From Hyphomonadaceae bacterium (GTDB lineage Bacteria; Pseudomonadota; Alphaproteobacteria; Caulobacterales; Hyphomonadaceae): a stretch of 64,000 nt of DNA. The notes beneath the pieces are model-generated. The model searched no databases. It saw only the letters and a program-made list of their open reading frames with translations, and was not told where the DNA came from. A program made the position numbers and the translations under genes. How positions within the stretch are numbered: the first letter of the stretch is position 1; the number at the start of each line of letters is the position of its first letter. Positions 61,192-64,000 of the stretch are shown piece after piece. The stretch spans positions 1-64,000 of the forward strand of contig JALHLR010000009.1 of the NCBI GenBank assembly GCA_022844475.1, given 5' to 3'.

Positions 61192-62211
61192 GTGCCGGGC
61201 GGGAGGACGCCCATGATGGAGTTTTCGAGAAGATCCGTGCTGGGTGCGATCCCGGCGCTGGGCCTGCCGGCGCTCGGCGCAACAGGTGCCGCCATCGCGC
61301 AACCGCAGGAAGTTACAATCGCGCCGCCCGTCTCGAAGGCATACCTCAATCCTTCGTCTGATGGGGAGATCGACTACCTGCCCGACGCCTGGGTCGACAT
61401 GTATGGCCGCCCGACCGCCAAGGTAATGATCAACGGGCAGGGCCCGTTCCAATTCATGGTCGATACGGGGTCGACGACGACGGTGATCACCAACGGGCTT
61501 CTCGAGCGCCTCGGAACTACCTCGACCGGCATCGCCACGGTCGTCGGGACGACAGGCTCGGCAGACATGCCGGTCGCGCGACTCGACCTCGTGGATTGTG
61601 GGGTGGTGACCAAGGAGAAGCTGCGCGTCGCCGTCTTCCCGGAATCCGGCCTGTCGAGCGGCGACGGCATCCTGGGCGCCGACATGTTTGCTGGACGCAG
61701 GCTGATGTTCAACATTCGCCAGAAGCAGGTCCGGGTCGAGCCGACGCGGCGCAGTACGCGCAGGGCGATCGGCAACATGCGCGTACGTAAAGGCCTGCTG
61801 GCCGAGATCGATGGCAGGGTCGGTAATGTGAGTGCGCGCCTTATGCTCGACACGGGCGCGCAGACCTGCATCGCCAACATGGCGCTCAGCGATGCGTTGC
61901 GAAAGCATCACCCCCGCCTGCAGCGCGTGGACAATGTCCGCGTGTACGGCGTCACGGGGCATAAGGTGGTGGGCCAGTTCATCGCCATGCCCCGCGTCAA
62001 CCTGAAAGCGTTCCACGTCGACGATGCCGGGTGCGTTGCCGCGGACGCTTCGATTTTCGACGTGTGGGACCTCAACCGCGAGCCTGCGATGATCGTCGGC
62101 GTGAACCTGCTGTCGCGGCTCGACTCCTTCTCGATCGACTATGGCGCGCGCAGTTTCGAGGCGAGATTGATGTCCGATCTCATGGCGCGCAATGCGGCGG
62201 CGTTCGGCTAA
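61192..62211 (+). CDS. Bilobal retropepsin-like aspartic protease with Tat-type signal
   Basis: RRSVLGAIPALGLPALG...FQFMVDTGSTTTVI...DGILGADMF...ARLMLDTGAQTCIA...AMIVGVNLL: two D-T-G lobes. Confidence 0.85.
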   Translation: MPGGRTPMMEFSRRSVLGAIPALGLPALGATGAAIAQPQEVTIAPPVSKAYLNPSSDGEIDYLPDAWVDMYGRPTAKVMINGQGPFQFMVDTGSTTTVITNGLLERLGTTSTGIATVVGTTGSADMPVARLDLVDCGVVTKEKLRVAVFPESGLSSGDGILGADMFAGRRLMFNIRQKQVRVEPTRRSTRRAIGNMRVRKGLLAEIDGRVGNVSARLMLDTGAQTCIANMALSDALRKHHPRLQRVDNVRVYGVTGHKVVGQFIAMPRVNLKAFHVDDAGCVAADASIFDVWDLNREPAMIVGVNLLSRLDSFSIDYGARSFEARLMSDLMARNAAAFG

Positions 62212-62217
62212 GGGGCG

Positions 62218-62237
62218 GGCCGCTCGTCATCGCGGCC
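62218..62237. terminator. Hairpin between convergent genes
   Basis: GGCCGC-tcgtcatc-GCGGCC. Confidence 0.5.
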
Positions 62238-62243
62238 GACCCA

Positions 62244-62552
62244 CTACCTTCCGAAGAACTTGCCAAACATCCCCTTGGCCACGTTGGCGGCCTGATCCTT
62301 CACCGCACCCATCGCCTGGGTCCTCGCCTCCTCAAGAAGCTTGGTGATCATGGCTTCGAGCACGTCCTTGCCGATTCCGGTCTCTTCTGCGGCGGCGGCG
62401 ATCGCCTCGTCCTTGTTGCCATGGAAGTTCTTCGCGAGCGATTTTGCGGCCTTGACCGAAAGTTCGCGATCGAGGCCGAGTGGCTCGCCGACGTCGGCGA
62501 TGGTGTTCTCGCCAAGCGTGGTGACGATCTTTCCGAGGTCGATGTCCAGCAT
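62244..62552 (-). CDS. Hypothetical small helical protein
   Basis: 102 aa; MLDIDLGKIVTTLGENTIADVGEPLGLDRELSVKAAKSLAKNFHGNKDEAIAAAAEETG. Confidence 0.6.
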   Translation of the reverse strand: MLDIDLGKIVTTLGENTIADVGEPLGLDRELSVKAAKSLAKNFHGNKDEAIAAAAEETGIGKDVLEAMITKLLEEARTQAMGAVKDQAANVAKGMFGKFFGR

Positions 62553-62653
62553 TGCTGACTCCGAAAACTGGTGCTGTCGCGCCGGGTCTGTGGCGCAAGG
62601 CGAAGCTACCAGCGTTCGCGAGTCAGGATCGTGACATCTCGGAAATCTGAGCT

Positions 62654-64000
<1,347 letters not shown>

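Overview
This 64 kb window is a gene-dense, high-GC chromosomal segment. Gene content and protein flavour suggest an alphaproteobacterium of the Caulobacterales/Hyphomonadaceae type; this is inferred from gene families, not from a database search. No rRNA, tRNA, CRISPR array, transposase or prophage block was recognised. Most genes are core: nadK, hemA, rnd, aspS, the NDUFA12/mlaD/DUF2155/aat/accC/accB/aroQ block, thiS/thiG, rne, an AMIN amidase, a PBP1A, prfB (with an intact +1 programmed frameshift that splits the ORF track), gyrA, coaD, two cyclophilins, recG, asd, a class II DAHP synthase and HU. The best candidates for undescribed biology are: (1) an 803-aa protein at 19.9-22.3 kb that looks like a class II (B12) ribonucleotide reductase paralogue, with a well-kept C-terminal TSCPD region but an eroded catalytic core; (2) a chromosomal orphan ParA followed by a protein with an N-terminal LLARKG motif, a Pro-rich linker and a ribbon-helix-helix-like C-terminus, with an inverted repeat upstream; (3) a lipoprotein with a GH24 muramidase domain lacking two catalytic-triad residues, resembling the detoxified SpmX domain; (4) a Tat-type bilobal retropepsin-like aspartic protease; (5) a run of three small secreted proteins followed by a DUF2185/Imm33-like protein; (6) a 21-aa signal-peptide micro-ORF duplicated directly upstream of a pentapeptide-repeat gene; (7) a dispersed ~41-bp intergenic repeat and a structured ~0.9 kb intergenic region before asd. 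All homology calls were made by eye.
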